Below, in pieces: positions 44,859 through 53,775 of a stretch of DNA of 61,253 nucleotides. A program made the position numbers and the translations under genes. The notes under the pieces were generated by a model that worked only from the letters and a program-made list of their open reading frames with translations, was not told the DNA's origin and searched no databases. Every line of letters begins with the position of its first letter. The stretch's first letter is position 1. The stretch covers positions 1-61,253 of the forward strand of contig JADZEM010000090.1 of the NCBI GenBank assembly GCA_020850535.1, in the 5' to 3' direction. Source of the DNA: Chloroflexota bacterium. Lineage in GTDB: Bacteria > Chloroflexota > UBA6077 > JACCZL01.

Positions 44859-45187
44859 CGGGACTGTCCCTCCTGTGTGGCCCACACCGGTCGAGGGTAT
44901 CTGCCGTGTGGTCAACTACCTGAGCCACCAGACGCACCAGTCCTCAGAATCGCGGGCCGGCGGGCGACTATCACACGTCCCGGAAAAGAGTGTCAAGAGC
45001 GCAGCGTCACTCGGAGGGCCGCGCACCAGAAAGGCGCGCACGAGTGGGAACTTGGGCGCTCGGAACGACGTCTATCATCGTAGGGAACACCAGAACGATT
45101 GCCCATCCTGGTCCGGTTCGTGCATCACATTCTGTGAAGTAGGGTCGGGTGCCGCGGCTTTCGGTCGTGTACGAGGGAAGAGCAGCG
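44859..45187. other. Divergent intergenic region, no recognised gene
   Basis: 329 bp separate the peptide importer operon from a plus-strand secreted protein gene. Both promoters should be here, but no convincing -35/-10 pair, operator palindrome or RNA element could be read. Confidence 0.4.
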
Positions 45188-45805
45188 ATGCGTCGGCGAA
45201 GTCGAGCCTGGCAGGCGGCGATTCGAGCCGGGGACCACGTGCATCGGCGCCGGCGTTCTTCAGCCGCCGGCCAGTTCGCCTGGCGGCTGGTGGTGGTGCT
45301 TCTGGCCGTTGTGCTGATCACCGTCACGCCCGCGGCGGCACAGGCTCAGGACGCGACGAACGTCTGGCGCAGCCCGCAGTTCGGCCTGAAGCTCGCCCCA
45401 CCCGACGGCTGGCGGATCGTGGAGGAGCGGAGCGACCCCGAGCGCGGCGACGTGGTCATCCTCGGCAATGAGACGTCTGCGCTGCTGGTCGGCCTCCTGC
45501 ACGACACCCGCACGCCGCGCGAGATGGCGGATGACCTCGTCCTGTCGCAGAAGACGACGACGCCCGACCTCGCCGTGCTGCAGTCCGAGGTGACGGCGAC
45601 CGGTGCGATCCTGATGTTCATGCAGTACACGATCCAGCCGCACACCGATGGCGCCATGCTCATCGACGAGAAGGCGCTGGTCGGCGCACTCCAGCCGGGC
45701 GCGTCCACGATCACGGTGCGCGGCATGGTACCCGACCGCGCGAATGTCGAGGCCGAGTTCGCCCAGATCGAGGCGATGATTGGCACGCTCCAGCCCGACC
45801 GTTAG
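45188..45805 (+). CDS. Secreted hypothetical protein
   Basis: The 205-residue protein has a basic N terminus, one hydrophobic helix (LVVVLLAVVLITVTPAAA) and a likely signal cleavage after AAAQAQ. The mature part begins with a beta-rich domain (FGLKLAPPDGWRIVEE, then DVVILGNETSALLVGLL and FAQIEAMIGTLQP) resembling PsbP/DUF1795-like folds, which bind small ligands or act in stress. This is a weak fold guess. ATG 45188 follows GAGGGAAGAG. It stands alone; an AT-richer, palindrome-bearing region follows. Confidence 0.7.
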   Translation: MRRRSRAWQAAIRAGDHVHRRRRSSAAGQFAWRLVVVLLAVVLITVTPAAAQAQDATNVWRSPQFGLKLAPPDGWRIVEERSDPERGDVVILGNETSALLVGLLHDTRTPREMADDLVLSQKTTTPDLAVLQSEVTATGAILMFMQYTIQPHTDGAMLIDEKALVGALQPGASTITVRGMVPDRANVEAEFAQIEAMIGTLQPDR

Positions 45806-45864
45806 CCGAATTCGACCCAGATATCATGTTATTTCTATCAGGAATAGCGATTCGGGGTGCGAGT

Positions 45865-45878
45865 GTCCCGGCCGGGAC
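45865..45878. promoter_or_regulatory. 14-bp palindrome in a 449-bp intergenic region
   Basis: GTCCCGGCCGGGAC is a perfect palindrome within GTGTCCCG..CGGGACATCGGACAC, a larger imperfect dyad, in the region 45806-46254 upstream of the LLM oxidoreductase. It is an operator or hairpin candidate only. The rest of that region holds no feature I recognise. Confidence 0.3.
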
Positions 45879-46254
45879 GGGACATCGGACACATAAAGCG
45901 CTGTACTAAAACGCTGTAGGTTGTGATCGATCTCTGACGATCTCCCGGTGACAGCGAGTTCATTCCCGCCCGTGGGGCGCGGTACGACGGTCGCGGCGTT
46001 GTTCTCTTCGCGCCCGCGGTATTGATTCTCGATGCTGAGGACAGGGTCCGCAGCGCGGCGCAGACCCAGAAGTCGTCCCAATAGGCAACGGCATAGGATC
46101 GGTAGGCGGCCGACCGGCGCAGCGGTCGCTTCCCGAGCGTATGGCGTTCCAGCTCCTGACTTCAGCGACCGGTCACCTGGCGGCGACGGTAGATCCTCGG
46201 AAAGACCGGGGTCTCGGTATTCGTGACCGCGTGGTTGTGAAAGGGCATGGGGCT

Positions 46255-47349
46255 ATGCAAGTTGGACTGATGTTCCTCTTCAGCGAGTTCAGCAAACTCT
46301 CGCAGGAGCGGGTGTTCCGCGAAGTGCTGGAGGAGATCCAGTACGCCGAGGAGCTGGGCTTCGACTCCGTCTGGGTGCCCGAACACCACTTCGCGACGCC
46401 CGGCCTGCTGGGCAACCCGATCCCGCTGGTCGCGGCGGTCAGCCAGCGCACCAGCCGGATCAAGCTGGGCATCGCGGCCATCGTGCTGCCGTTTCAGCAC
46501 CCGCTCCGCATCGCCGAAGACACGGCCCTGCTCGACGTCCTCAGCGATGGACGATTGATGATCGGGGCCGGGCGCGGCTGGCAGGTTCCCGAGTTCCAGA
46601 CGTTCCAGATCGATCAGACGAACTCGCGCGAGATGTTTGCCGAGAGCGTCGACATCATCAAGAAGGCCTGGACCAAGGATAACTTCTCCCACGAGGGCAA
46701 GTACTGGCAGTTCAAGGATGTCTCGGTCTTCCCGAAGCCGGTCCAGCAGCCGCACCCGCCGATGTACTGGACGGTCGTGACGCCAGGCTCGTACCAGGCG
46801 GCGGGCCGGATCGCTCAGCCGATCATCCGCTCGCTCAACTTCGTGTCCCTGAGCACGGTCGAGGAAGGCACGCGGCTCTACGCCGAGGCGCTCGAGCAGA
46901 CCGGCAAGACGATGGCCGACATCGACATGCCGCTGACCGTGAAGATCTACGTTGCCCCGACTGACGAGGAGGCCCAGCGGGAGGGCCGGTCAAACGCGGA
47001 GTGGTTCTACAAGAGCCTGTCGACGTTCCTGCCAGGCGCCCCCGGCCGCCCGAAGCCGCAGTCCGGCTACGAGCAGTACCCGGACAACCCTGAGGCCGTC
47101 GCGCGGGCCGCCTCCGACAACCTCTGGGAGTGGGGCGCGTGCTTCGGCTCGCCCGAGACGGTGCTGGAGCAGCTTCGGGCGTACAACGGCCGGGCCTACA
47201 CGAACCACTGGATGAGCTGGATGCGCATCGGCGAGATCGAGCACAAGAAGGTGATGCGCTCGATGGAGCTGTTCGCGAAGCACGTCATGCCCGAGTTGAA
47301 GAAGGACGCGGCAGCACGAGACGGCGTCCTGGCCGGGAGTGCGCGGTAG
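46255..47349 (+). CDS. LLM class flavin-dependent oxidoreductase
   Basis: The 364-residue luciferase-like TIM barrel includes QVGLMFLFSEFSK, GFDSVWVPEHHFA, LGIAAIVLPFQHPLRIAEDT, GRLMIGAGRGWQVPEF and the C-terminal GSPETVLEQLRAY. Such enzymes are FMN-dependent monooxygenases or F420-dependent dehydrogenases; both cofactors are plausible here because the window also encodes an F420-type PPOX protein and a flavin reductase. ATG 46255 gives the standard start, and the upstream frame from 46141 is not homologous. A strong hairpin lies 120 bp after the stop. Confidence 0.92.
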   Translation: MQVGLMFLFSEFSKLSQERVFREVLEEIQYAEELGFDSVWVPEHHFATPGLLGNPIPLVAAVSQRTSRIKLGIAAIVLPFQHPLRIAEDTALLDVLSDGRLMIGAGRGWQVPEFQTFQIDQTNSREMFAESVDIIKKAWTKDNFSHEGKYWQFKDVSVFPKPVQQPHPPMYWTVVTPGSYQAAGRIAQPIIRSLNFVSLSTVEEGTRLYAEALEQTGKTMADIDMPLTVKIYVAPTDEEAQREGRSNAEWFYKSLSTFLPGAPGRPKPQSGYEQYPDNPEAVARAASDNLWEWGACFGSPETVLEQLRAYNGRAYTNHWMSWMRIGEIEHKKVMRSMELFAKHVMPELKKDAAARDGVLAGSAR

Positions 47350-47468
47350 GGCACGCCCAGCAGGCGCCTGGGGATACGGTCCGAAAGCTCGTCGGCCGAG
47401 GCGAACGACGTTCGACCGCCAGGACGCACACCACCAGGACGCACGGCGAGCGAAGTCAGGGACCACCA

Positions 47469-47508
47469 GCGAGGGACGGGGCGACGTGGGTGTCGCTTCG
47501 TCCCTCGC
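47469..47508 (+). terminator. Long hairpin downstream of the LLM oxidoreductase
   Basis: GCGAGGGACG pairs with CGTCCCTCGC and the inner GCGAC with GTCGC, separated by a 2-by-2 internal loop, with apex GTGGGT. The fold is strong but lacks a T run. The remainder of 47350-47717 shows nothing else recognised. Confidence 0.5.
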
Positions 47509-47717
47509 GCGCGTCCGCGCCGCGCCACCCTGACCCGGCCGAGGCCAGCCCGAAAAGAGATCCGCTGACGCCTTCATAAACGCACTATCAGCAGTTATCT
47601 CTGGCACGTCTGGCTCACTGAGCGATATCGTAGACCGGTGAGCGCACTCGATAGACGTGAACGCAGGCCGCACGGGCGCCTGCATCATCTACGTCTGGCG
47701 TGTCTCGGAGCCACGGT

Positions 47718-48227
47718 ATGATGGGACGTATCGTCCAGCGGCTGCTGCATCGTCTGATTCGGGGCCTTGTCGTCAGCAAGGTTCGCTTTGGCATCCTGCT
47801 GGTGGCATTGCTCGCCGGCGCGTCGCTGCTCCTGCTCCAGACGGGGCTGCCTTCGTTCAGCCTGTCGATGCCAGCGGCGATGCGCCTGCCCGGCGCCGGC
47901 CAGCCGACCTCGACCGAGAGCTACATGCGCGGCACCGAGACCTTCAACGCCGACCTGGTCTGGAACGCGTACAACGAAGAAGCCCAGGGCATGTATCGCA
48001 GCCGGGGCATCAACCTCCAGGCGATGCAGAACCAGATGGATCAGGCGAAGCAAGCGGGCATCAAGCTGGAACAAGTCACCTATATCGGCGGACAGGCGTT
48101 TCCCGATGGCACCAGCATGCACTTCTACACCGTCCTGACGCGCGGACCGCAGCCCCGGTCCGAGCCTGAGCCGATGTGGTACGTGTTCACCTTGGATCGA
48201 TCTGGCAAGATCGCCAAGGTTCAGTAA
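47718..48227 (+). CDS. Single-pass membrane protein, partner of the FtsH-like protease
   Basis: The 169-residue protein has a basic cytosolic start, one transmembrane helix (FGILLVALLAGASLLLLQT, about residues 24-42) and an outer domain of about 120 residues (TESYMRGTETFNADLVWNAY, then a C-terminal beta-hairpin MWYVFTLDRSGKIAKVQ). The tail resembles small NTF2/cystatin-like domains, but no family is recognised. ATG 47718 follows GGAG. It ends 14 bp before the FtsH-like gene, so they are surely one operon. It could be a substrate adaptor or regulator, as HflK/HflC are for FtsH, although it is not homologous to those. Confidence 0.8.
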   Translation: MMGRIVQRLLHRLIRGLVVSKVRFGILLVALLAGASLLLLQTGLPSFSLSMPAAMRLPGAGQPTSTESYMRGTETFNADLVWNAYNEEAQGMYRSRGINLQAMQNQMDQAKQAGIKLEQVTYIGGQAFPDGTSMHFYTVLTRGPQPRSEPEPMWYVFTLDRSGKIAKVQ

Positions 48228-48241
48228 GGAGGCCCCGACAG

Positions 48242-50242
48242 ATGGCGGCTCGCACCACCTCGCCCTTCGTAGAGAAGGAGTACGACGAGCTCGATCGGCG
48301 GATCGACGGCTTTCTCGGAAAGCTCGGGGCGATCTTCCGCATCGTCGTCGTCCTGGCAGCCATTGGCGGCTTCCTCTACTTCGTCTTCCTCCCGAACCTC
48401 GACACCTGGGGTCCGATCCTCGGGTTTGTCTTCACCATCCTGTTCCAGCTCTTCTTCGCCGTCTTCTTCATCATCATCCAGTTCGTCGCGATGTTCTGGT
48501 TCCTGGGACGGACGCGCATCTACTGGATCATGCCGGGCGAGACGGGCGTCGGCTTCAAGGACTACAAGGGCAACCCTGAGATCATCGAGCTGGCCGAGCG
48601 CGTCGTGACGCTGCTGCGCGGCGTCAAGGGCTTCAAGGAGATGGGCGGCCAGGTTCACCGGGGCATGCTGCTGGCAGGCCCTCCTGGCACGGGCAAGTCG
48701 TACCTGGCGCAGTGCATCGCCAGCGAGGCCGGCATCCCGTTCGCCTACGCGTCCTCGCCCAGCTTCCAGAGCATGTTCATGGGCATCGGCAACATCAAGG
48801 TGATGATGCTGTACAGCAAGGCCCGCAAGATGGCCAAGAAGTACGGCGCGTGCATCATCTTCATGGACGAGATCGACGCCATCGGTATGGCACGCGCGGG
48901 CCAGGGGCCGGGCGCGATGATGGGCGGTTTCATGGGGATGGGAGGCGGCTCGGGCCTGCTGAACGAGCTGCTGATGCAGATGGACCCCCCGCCGACAGAC
49001 CAGGGCTGGCGGGCCAAGCTGCTCCGCAAGTTCGGGTGGCGGACGGCGAAGGCTGAGATGCCACCGGTCTTCACGATGGGCGCGACGAACCTCGTCAACA
49101 CGCTGGATCCGGCCCTGCTGCGGCCAGGGCGGTTCGACTGGAAGATCCAGGTCGAGCGGCCGAGCTACGAGGGCCGCCTCGAAGTGCTCGACTACTACCT
49201 CGCCAAGGTCAAGAGCGTGCCGGGCCTGCCGGTCGAGCGAATCGCCACCGAGATGATCACGCCCGAGGGCCAGGGCTACAGCCCGGTCGAGATCAAGTTC
49301 GTGGTCAACGAGGCGGTGGTGCATGCGCACTTCGACAACCGCGACGCGATCACCTACGCCGATGTCCGCCACGCGATGGAGACCCGCGAGTACGGCCTGC
49401 GCCAGCGGATCTCCGGGCGGACCTTCGAGGACAAGCGGCGCGTCGCCTACCACGAGGCCGGGCACGCCATCGCGATGCTGCGGCTCTACACCCGCAAGCG
49501 GCTGGATCGGCTGACGCTGATGCAGTACGGCGAGCTGCGTGGGGCGGAGGGTGTGGCCTTCGACAAGGCGAAGGAAGAGATCCACATCACGACCAAGGAA
49601 GAGCTGCTGATCGACATCCAGATCTACCTCGCCAGCAAGGCGGCGGAGATCGTCTTCCTCGGCACCGAGACGAACGGCATGGGCGGCGATCTGCCGGGCG
49701 CGAGCTATCGGGCGCTCCAGTACGTCCGCTGCGGCATGGGTGGCCAGTTGTTCACGCTCTGGAACGAGCAGCCGACCCCCCACGAGCGGCAGCAGGCCGA
49801 GCGGGTGATGCAGCAGCAGTTCCAGTCGGCCCGGCAGCTGGTCGAGAAGAACAAGCCGCACGTCCACGCCATCGTGGAAGCGCTGCTGGAGAAGGAAGAG
49901 CTGCTCGGCGAAGAGGTCGAGGAGATCGTTGCGCGGGTCGACGCCGAGGTTGGCCGGACCAGCGGCCGGATCGTCGATCTGCCGACGCCGGCGCTGCCGG
50001 CTCCCACGCCCGAGGTGCAGGAGCAGCGCCCGGCCCCGACCCAGGTCGGCACGGCCGCGGCGTCGGTGCGCTACGCTGGGGCGCGCCGCCCATCCGAGGA
50101 GCGGGCGCAGCAGGAGCAGCGGGATCGTTCCGAGCATGGCGGCGTCGCCTACCGCGAGCCGTCCTCGCCGCCGCCGCCAGCTCCTCCGGCCCAGTCGAGC
50201 AACCAGGGTCCAGCCTCGGACAGCGAGCCGTCGAGGGGTTAG
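48242..50242 (+). CDS. Minimal FtsH-like membrane AAA+ metalloprotease
   Basis: The 666-residue protein has two close membrane helices (about 33-50 and 58-88) separated by only about 8 residues, so the extracytoplasmic domain of FtsH is missing. The AAA module has Walker A GPPGTGKS (146-153), pore loop MFMGIG (178-183), Walker B IIFMDEID (205-212) and arginine fingers in LLRPGRFDW. A Gly/Met-rich insertion occupies 215-238. The zinc protease site is HEAGH (404-408) with probable third ligand Asp483 (GMGGDL). A Pro/Gln-rich tail ends the protein. It probably degrades membrane or cytosolic proteins with ATP and zinc. AAGGAGG precedes ATG 48242. Confidence 0.92.
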   Translation: MAARTTSPFVEKEYDELDRRIDGFLGKLGAIFRIVVVLAAIGGFLYFVFLPNLDTWGPILGFVFTILFQLFFAVFFIIIQFVAMFWFLGRTRIYWIMPGETGVGFKDYKGNPEIIELAERVVTLLRGVKGFKEMGGQVHRGMLLAGPPGTGKSYLAQCIASEAGIPFAYASSPSFQSMFMGIGNIKVMMLYSKARKMAKKYGACIIFMDEIDAIGMARAGQGPGAMMGGFMGMGGGSGLLNELLMQMDPPPTDQGWRAKLLRKFGWRTAKAEMPPVFTMGATNLVNTLDPALLRPGRFDWKIQVERPSYEGRLEVLDYYLAKVKSVPGLPVERIATEMITPEGQGYSPVEIKFVVNEAVVHAHFDNRDAITYADVRHAMETREYGLRQRISGRTFEDKRRVAYHEAGHAIAMLRLYTRKRLDRLTLMQYGELRGAEGVAFDKAKEEIHITTKEELLIDIQIYLASKAAEIVFLGTETNGMGGDLPGASYRALQYVRCGMGGQLFTLWNEQPTPHERQQAERVMQQQFQSARQLVEKNKPHVHAIVEALLEKEELLGEEVEEIVARVDAEVGRTSGRIVDLPTPALPAPTPEVQEQRPAPTQVGTAAASVRYAGARRPSEERAQQEQRDRSEHGGVAYREPSSPPPPAPPAQSSNQGPASDSEPSRG

Positions 50243-50451
50243 CGAGAGATCGATCCGACCGCCCCTGTTCGTGGCGTGTTGAGCTGTAGACAGCATCTCA
50301 CGAGCGACGGGCGGTCAGGTCAGGGTCTTGAGTCCGGCTCCCCCTGTCATCTTGCACGCATTCCTGTGAGTTCGCCACTCCACTCCCATGCAACCATCAG
50401 ACCATGGACTGTTGCGCGGGAGAGGGGGAGTCGGACAGTATCAGTCCTCGG

Positions 50452-50495
50452 AGCCCGGGCCAGCCGACCAGCGTCGGCGGCCCGGGCTTCTGGTT
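50452..50495 (+). terminator. Terminator-like hairpin after the FtsH-like operon
   Basis: AGCCCGGGCC (50452-50461) pairs with GGCCCGGGCT (50479-50488) around a 17-base loop that itself contains GCCGAC/GTCGGC. TTCTGGTTTG follows, mildly T-rich. It lies 210 bp after the protease stop and 74 bp before the nicotinamidase start. The rest of 50243-50568 is unremarkable apart from AT-rich sequence near 50520-50545, likely promoter territory for the nicotinamidase gene. Confidence 0.5.
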
Positions 50496-50568
50496 TGCCT
50501 GGACGACACGCTGCGAGATACGCCATATTTGACTGTAGCGTAGTTGAATCCAGCCTGTGGAGACGACG

Positions 50569-51144
50569 ATGTTGACGCCTACTCCCGACAGTGCCCTGGT
50601 CATCATCGACGTGCAGAACGACTTCTGTCCTGGCGGCTCGCTGCCGGTGGCTGACGGTGACAAGGTCGTGCCGGTCATCAACGCCTACGCCGAGGCGTTC
50701 GCGAAGGCCGGCTGTCTGGTCGTGGCGGACCGCGACTGGCACCCGTCAGACACCTCGCACTTCGCCACGAACGGCGGCGCGTGGCCCGTTCACTGCGTCC
50801 AGGATACGCCAGGGGCCGCGTACCACCCGGACCTCAAGCTGCCGGCCGGCGCCGTCCACATCCGCAAGGGCATGCGGAATGACGAGGACGCCTACTCGGG
50901 CTTCGAGGGGCGCGACGGCGACGGCACGCTGCTGGCATCGATCCTGGAGCAACACGGCGTCAAGACCATCTACGTCGGCGGGCTGGCCACGGACTACTGC
51001 GTTCGCGCCACCGTCCTGGACGGCCTGAAGGCCGGCTTCCAGGTCAAGCTGATTCAGGATGGATGCCGGGCCGTCAACATCCAGCCAACGGACGGTGAGG
51101 CTGCCATTCGTGAGATGGCCGAGGCCGGAGCTGCGCTGGTCTAG
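50569..51144 (+). CDS. pncA: Nicotinamidase (isochorismatase family)
   Basis: The 191-residue cysteine hydrolase converts nicotinamide to nicotinate in NAD salvage. Visible are the catalytic Asp in VIIDVQNDFCPGGSL, the metal site DRDWHPSDTSHF (Asp, His, His), WPVHCVQDTPGA, the catalytic Lys in HIRKGMRNDEDAYSGF and the nucleophile Cys in GGLATDYCVRAT. The PGGSL and YSGF segments are characteristic of PncA rather than of generic isochorismatases. ATG 50569 with GTGGAG six bases upstream is preferred over GTG 50557. Confidence 0.94.
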   Translation: MLTPTPDSALVIIDVQNDFCPGGSLPVADGDKVVPVINAYAEAFAKAGCLVVADRDWHPSDTSHFATNGGAWPVHCVQDTPGAAYHPDLKLPAGAVHIRKGMRNDEDAYSGFEGRDGDGTLLASILEQHGVKTIYVGGLATDYCVRATVLDGLKAGFQVKLIQDGCRAVNIQPTDGEAAIREMAEAGAALV

Positions 51145-51195
51145 TGGCCAGTCAGTCGTGAACGACCAGGTCGGGCCACTGCCGATGCTACCCCC

Positions 51196-51336
51196 GTCAT
51201 CCCGAGCAAAGCGACCCATTCGGCAAGCTCAGGGCAAGCATCCGGAGCGAAGTCGAGGGATCTTCTCCGGCGCACCGGGTCCAGACTCCAGGAAGATCCT
51301 TCCATTCCGCTCGTTCCTCGCTTCAGTCGGGATGAC
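51196..51336. repeat. GTCATCCCGA palindromic repeat element, 141 bp
   Basis: The terminal GTCATCCCGA and TCGGGATGAC are inverted, with further arm pairing around AAGATCCTTCC and GGGATCTTCTCC. A half copy occurs at 41120-41196. It fills much of the 51145-51480 gap between convergent genes. The remaining 140 bp contain an open stretch but no recognised gene. Confidence 0.75.
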
Positions 51337-51480
51337 GGCGGGCACTGAGCAACGGGAGCGTCCCTCGGATGATGGCGCCCTCGTCCAGCAGCGACGTCGG
51401 CAGCGAGAAGATCAGCACGCCGGCGCCGTCGAGCCCCACCGCGAAGACGACGGGCGCAGAATGGTACCCCCTCTACGCGG

Positions 51481-53211
51481 CTACACCCCGACGGGCACCA
51501 GCTCCCACGCCTCGACGTCCACCAGGCCACGGTCGGTCAGTTTGAGGGCTGGGATCACCGAGAGCGCCAGGAACGAGAGCACCATGAACGGCCGCCAGAC
51601 CGTGCAGCCGATGCTGCTCGCAGCCTCCTCGACAGCCTCCAGCCGCGCCGCGACCTCCTCGAAGGGGAGGTCGGACATCAGGCCGCCAATGGGCAGCGGC
51701 AAGCGGGCCAGCACCTCGCCGTCGCGGACCGCGGCCAGCCCGCCGCGCTGCTCCACCACCGCGTAAACGGCTGCCAGCATGTCCTCGTCGCTCACGCCGA
51801 CCACGCCGATATTGTGGGCGTCGTGCGCGACACTCGACGCCAGCGCGCCAGCCTTCAGGCCGAACCCCTTGACCAGCCCGACGCCGACGTCGCCCGTCGC
51901 CCTGTGCCGCTCGACGACGGCCATCTTGAGGATGTCGCGGCCGGGATCGGAGACAATATGACCATTGACGATGGCCGGCTCTTCGACCAGGTGGCGCGTC
52001 ACGATCTGGTGGGGCACCACGCCGATCACCCGAGCGTGGCTCCCCGTGGCCGGGATGACCAGCTTCGAGGCGTCCAGCCGGCCGATGTGGACGGTGTCCA
52101 GGGCCTGGGAGTAGTCGAACGGGGGCGGCGTGAACGTCGGTCGGCCATCGCGTGCGACAATCGCGCCGTCCTTGAACACCAGCTTCGCGCGCAGGTTCTG
52201 GAGGTCGTCCGCGACGATCAGGTCCGCCCGATAGCCCGGCACAATCGCCCCGATGCGCGGCAACCTGAACCGCTCGGCGGCGTTGATGGTCGCCATCGCG
52301 ATGGCCCCGACCGGGTCCATGCCCTCGGCGATAGCGAGCCGCACGGCGTGATCGAGATGGCCCTGGTGCAGGAGATCGTTCGGAGCGCGGTCGTCGGTGA
52401 CGAACAGCGCGCGTCGCGCTCGCAGCCGCCTGACGACCGGCAACAGCTCGTGCAGGTTGTGCTCGGTTGAGCCTTCCCGGACCATCAGCCAGAGACCTTG
52501 CCGCAGCTTCTCCTCGGCCTCTTCGGCGCGGGTCGTCTCGTGATCGCTCTCGATACCAGCCGTCAGATAGGCGCAGAGATCCTTGCCGGTGACGCCCGGG
52601 GCGTGCCCGTCAATCGGCACGCCGCGCCGCTGACCCAGCTCGGCCTTGGCCAGCACGGCCGGATCGCCGGCGAGCACCCCGGGGAAGTTCATCAGCTCCG
52701 CGATGCCCACCACGCGCGGATGGTCGAGTAAGGGGGCCATGTCCTCAGCGGTCAGGGTGTGGCCGCCGTTCTCCATCTCTGAGGCCGGCACGCACGACGG
52801 CACGTTGACGAAGAAGTTCAGCGGCAGGTCGTCGGTGGCCGCCAGCAGCATCTGGATGCCCGGTGCGCCCAGCACGTTGCCGATCTCGTGCGGGTCAACG
52901 ACGACACTGGTCGTGCCGGACGGCGCGACGGCCCGTGCGAACTCGCCGGCCGAGAGCATGGTGCTCTCGACGTGCAAGTGTCCGTCGATCAGCCCCGGCA
53001 ACAGGTACGCGCCGTCGAGGTCGATCTCGCGCTGGCCGTTGTAGCGCTGGCCGCCAAGTCCAACACCGACGATGTCGCCCTCGTGGATCGCGACGTCCGC
53101 CGGGTGGTCGTAGATCTCGTTGGTCAGCACGTTGACGACGCGGGCGCGCTTCAGGACGAGGTGCGCGGGCGCGCGGCCACGGGCGGCCAGGATGCGGTCA
53201 CGGAGCGGCAT
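51481..53211 (-). CDS. ade: Adenine deaminase (second, distinct copy)
   Basis: The 576-residue paralog of the 32513-34285 enzyme has DGHLHVES (His78, His80), VVVDPHEIGNVLG, PIDGHAPGVTG, IESDHET, FVTDDRAPNDLL and the C-terminal SSVAHDAHNIGVVG. The canonical bacterial adenine deaminase length and motifs are all present, so it should be active with Mn or Fe. ATG 53211 follows GGAGG at eight bases. The two copies are clearly divergent in sequence, which suggests different substrate ranges rather than recent duplication. Confidence 0.95.
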   Translation of the reverse strand: MPLRDRILAARGRAPAHLVLKRARVVNVLTNEIYDHPADVAIHEGDIVGVGLGGQRYNGQREIDLDGAYLLPGLIDGHLHVESTMLSAGEFARAVAPSGTTSVVVDPHEIGNVLGAPGIQMLLAATDDLPLNFFVNVPSCVPASEMENGGHTLTAEDMAPLLDHPRVVGIAELMNFPGVLAGDPAVLAKAELGQRRGVPIDGHAPGVTGKDLCAYLTAGIESDHETTRAEEAEEKLRQGLWLMVREGSTEHNLHELLPVVRRLRARRALFVTDDRAPNDLLHQGHLDHAVRLAIAEGMDPVGAIAMATINAAERFRLPRIGAIVPGYRADLIVADDLQNLRAKLVFKDGAIVARDGRPTFTPPPFDYSQALDTVHIGRLDASKLVIPATGSHARVIGVVPHQIVTRHLVEEPAIVNGHIVSDPGRDILKMAVVERHRATGDVGVGLVKGFGLKAGALASSVAHDAHNIGVVGVSDEDMLAAVYAVVEQRGGLAAVRDGEVLARLPLPIGGLMSDLPFEEVAARLEAVEEAASSIGCTVWRPFMVLSFLALSVIPALKLTDRGLVDVEAWELVPVGV

Positions 53212-53329
53212 GGAGACGGCCTCCGGCACACGCACCAGCAGCCACCCCGGTGCGCCGACGACGTTTTCACCAGCATACCGAATTGTCGTGGCACAGACCG
53301 TGCTTTAGAGAGCGGCGGAGGTGACTCAG

Positions 53330-53404
53330 ATGTACTCGATTCTCTACATCATCGGTGCCATCGTCGTGATCGTCGTCGTGTTGCGCGTACTTGGTCTCGT
53401 CTAG
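53330..53404 (+). CDS. 24-residue membrane microprotein
   Basis: The ORF encodes MYSILYIIGAIVVIVVVLRV followed by LGLV, a single hydrophobic helix with one Arg near the C-terminal end. A near-perfect Shine-Dalgarno sequence (GGAGGTGA) lies six bases before the ATG, strong evidence that it is translated despite its size. It resembles the very small one-helix proteins of the DUF3309/Lmo0937-like type that often accompany stress genes, but homology cannot be decided at this length. The next gene starts 11 bp downstream, so they are co-transcribed. Confidence 0.7.
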   Translation: MYSILYIIGAIVVIVVVLRVLGLV

Positions 53405-53415
53405 GGATCGCTGGG

Positions 53416-53715
53416 ATGGCACAGATCAACGTCAACACTCCCGCACCGGTTGAGCCGGAAGGCCGCGCCACATCGGCTGGCGCGGGCATGCTGGCCGTGA
53501 TTCTGGCGATTGTCGTCGCCGTCGTCGTGATGTGGCTGCTCTTCTCCGGAATGTTCTCTGGGCCGTCGTCGAGCACCACCAACGTCAACGTGAATCCGCC
53601 GGCCCAGCAGCGCGAGAATCCGAGCGTCAACATCAACGTGCCGAAGGTCGAGGTGAACCCGCCGGCCCAGCAGCCAGCGGCGCCTGCCCAGCCGGCCGCT
53701 CCGAGCAAGCCGTAG
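53416..53715 (+). CDS. Small membrane protein with Pro/Asn-rich outer tail
   Basis: The 99-residue protein has a 20-residue cytosolic start, one transmembrane helix (AGMLAVILAIVVAVVVMWLL) and a disordered tail with repeated VNVNPPAQQ, VNINVPKVEVNPPAQQ, then Pro/Ala repeats. The family is not recognised; related short proteins are seen in Chloroflexota. The tail could span the cell wall or surface layer. ATG 53416 follows AGGGATCGC. A clear terminator follows at 53751, closing a two-gene operon with the microprotein. Confidence 0.75.
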   Translation: MAQINVNTPAPVEPEGRATSAGAGMLAVILAIVVAVVVMWLLFSGMFSGPSSSTTNVNVNPPAQQRENPSVNINVPKVEVNPPAQQPAAPAQPAAPSKP

Positions 53716-53750
53716 GGCACGTCTCGGATCGGCGCTCCAGACTGACGAAA

Positions 53751-53775
53751 GGCCACCCCTCCGGGGTGGCCTTCG
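53751..53775 (+). terminator. Rho-independent-type terminator
   Basis: GGCCACCCC (53751-53759) and GGGGTGGCC (53763-53771) form a perfect 9-bp GC stem with a TCC loop. AAA precedes it and TTCGT follows. It is the best terminator in the window and sits 35 bp after the operon's last stop codon. Confidence 0.8.

Noticed and set aside
48221-50296. Minus-strand open frame of 691 codons
   Set aside because: Antisense shadow of the FtsH-like gene caused by high GC; Leu/Arg/His-rich with no domain.
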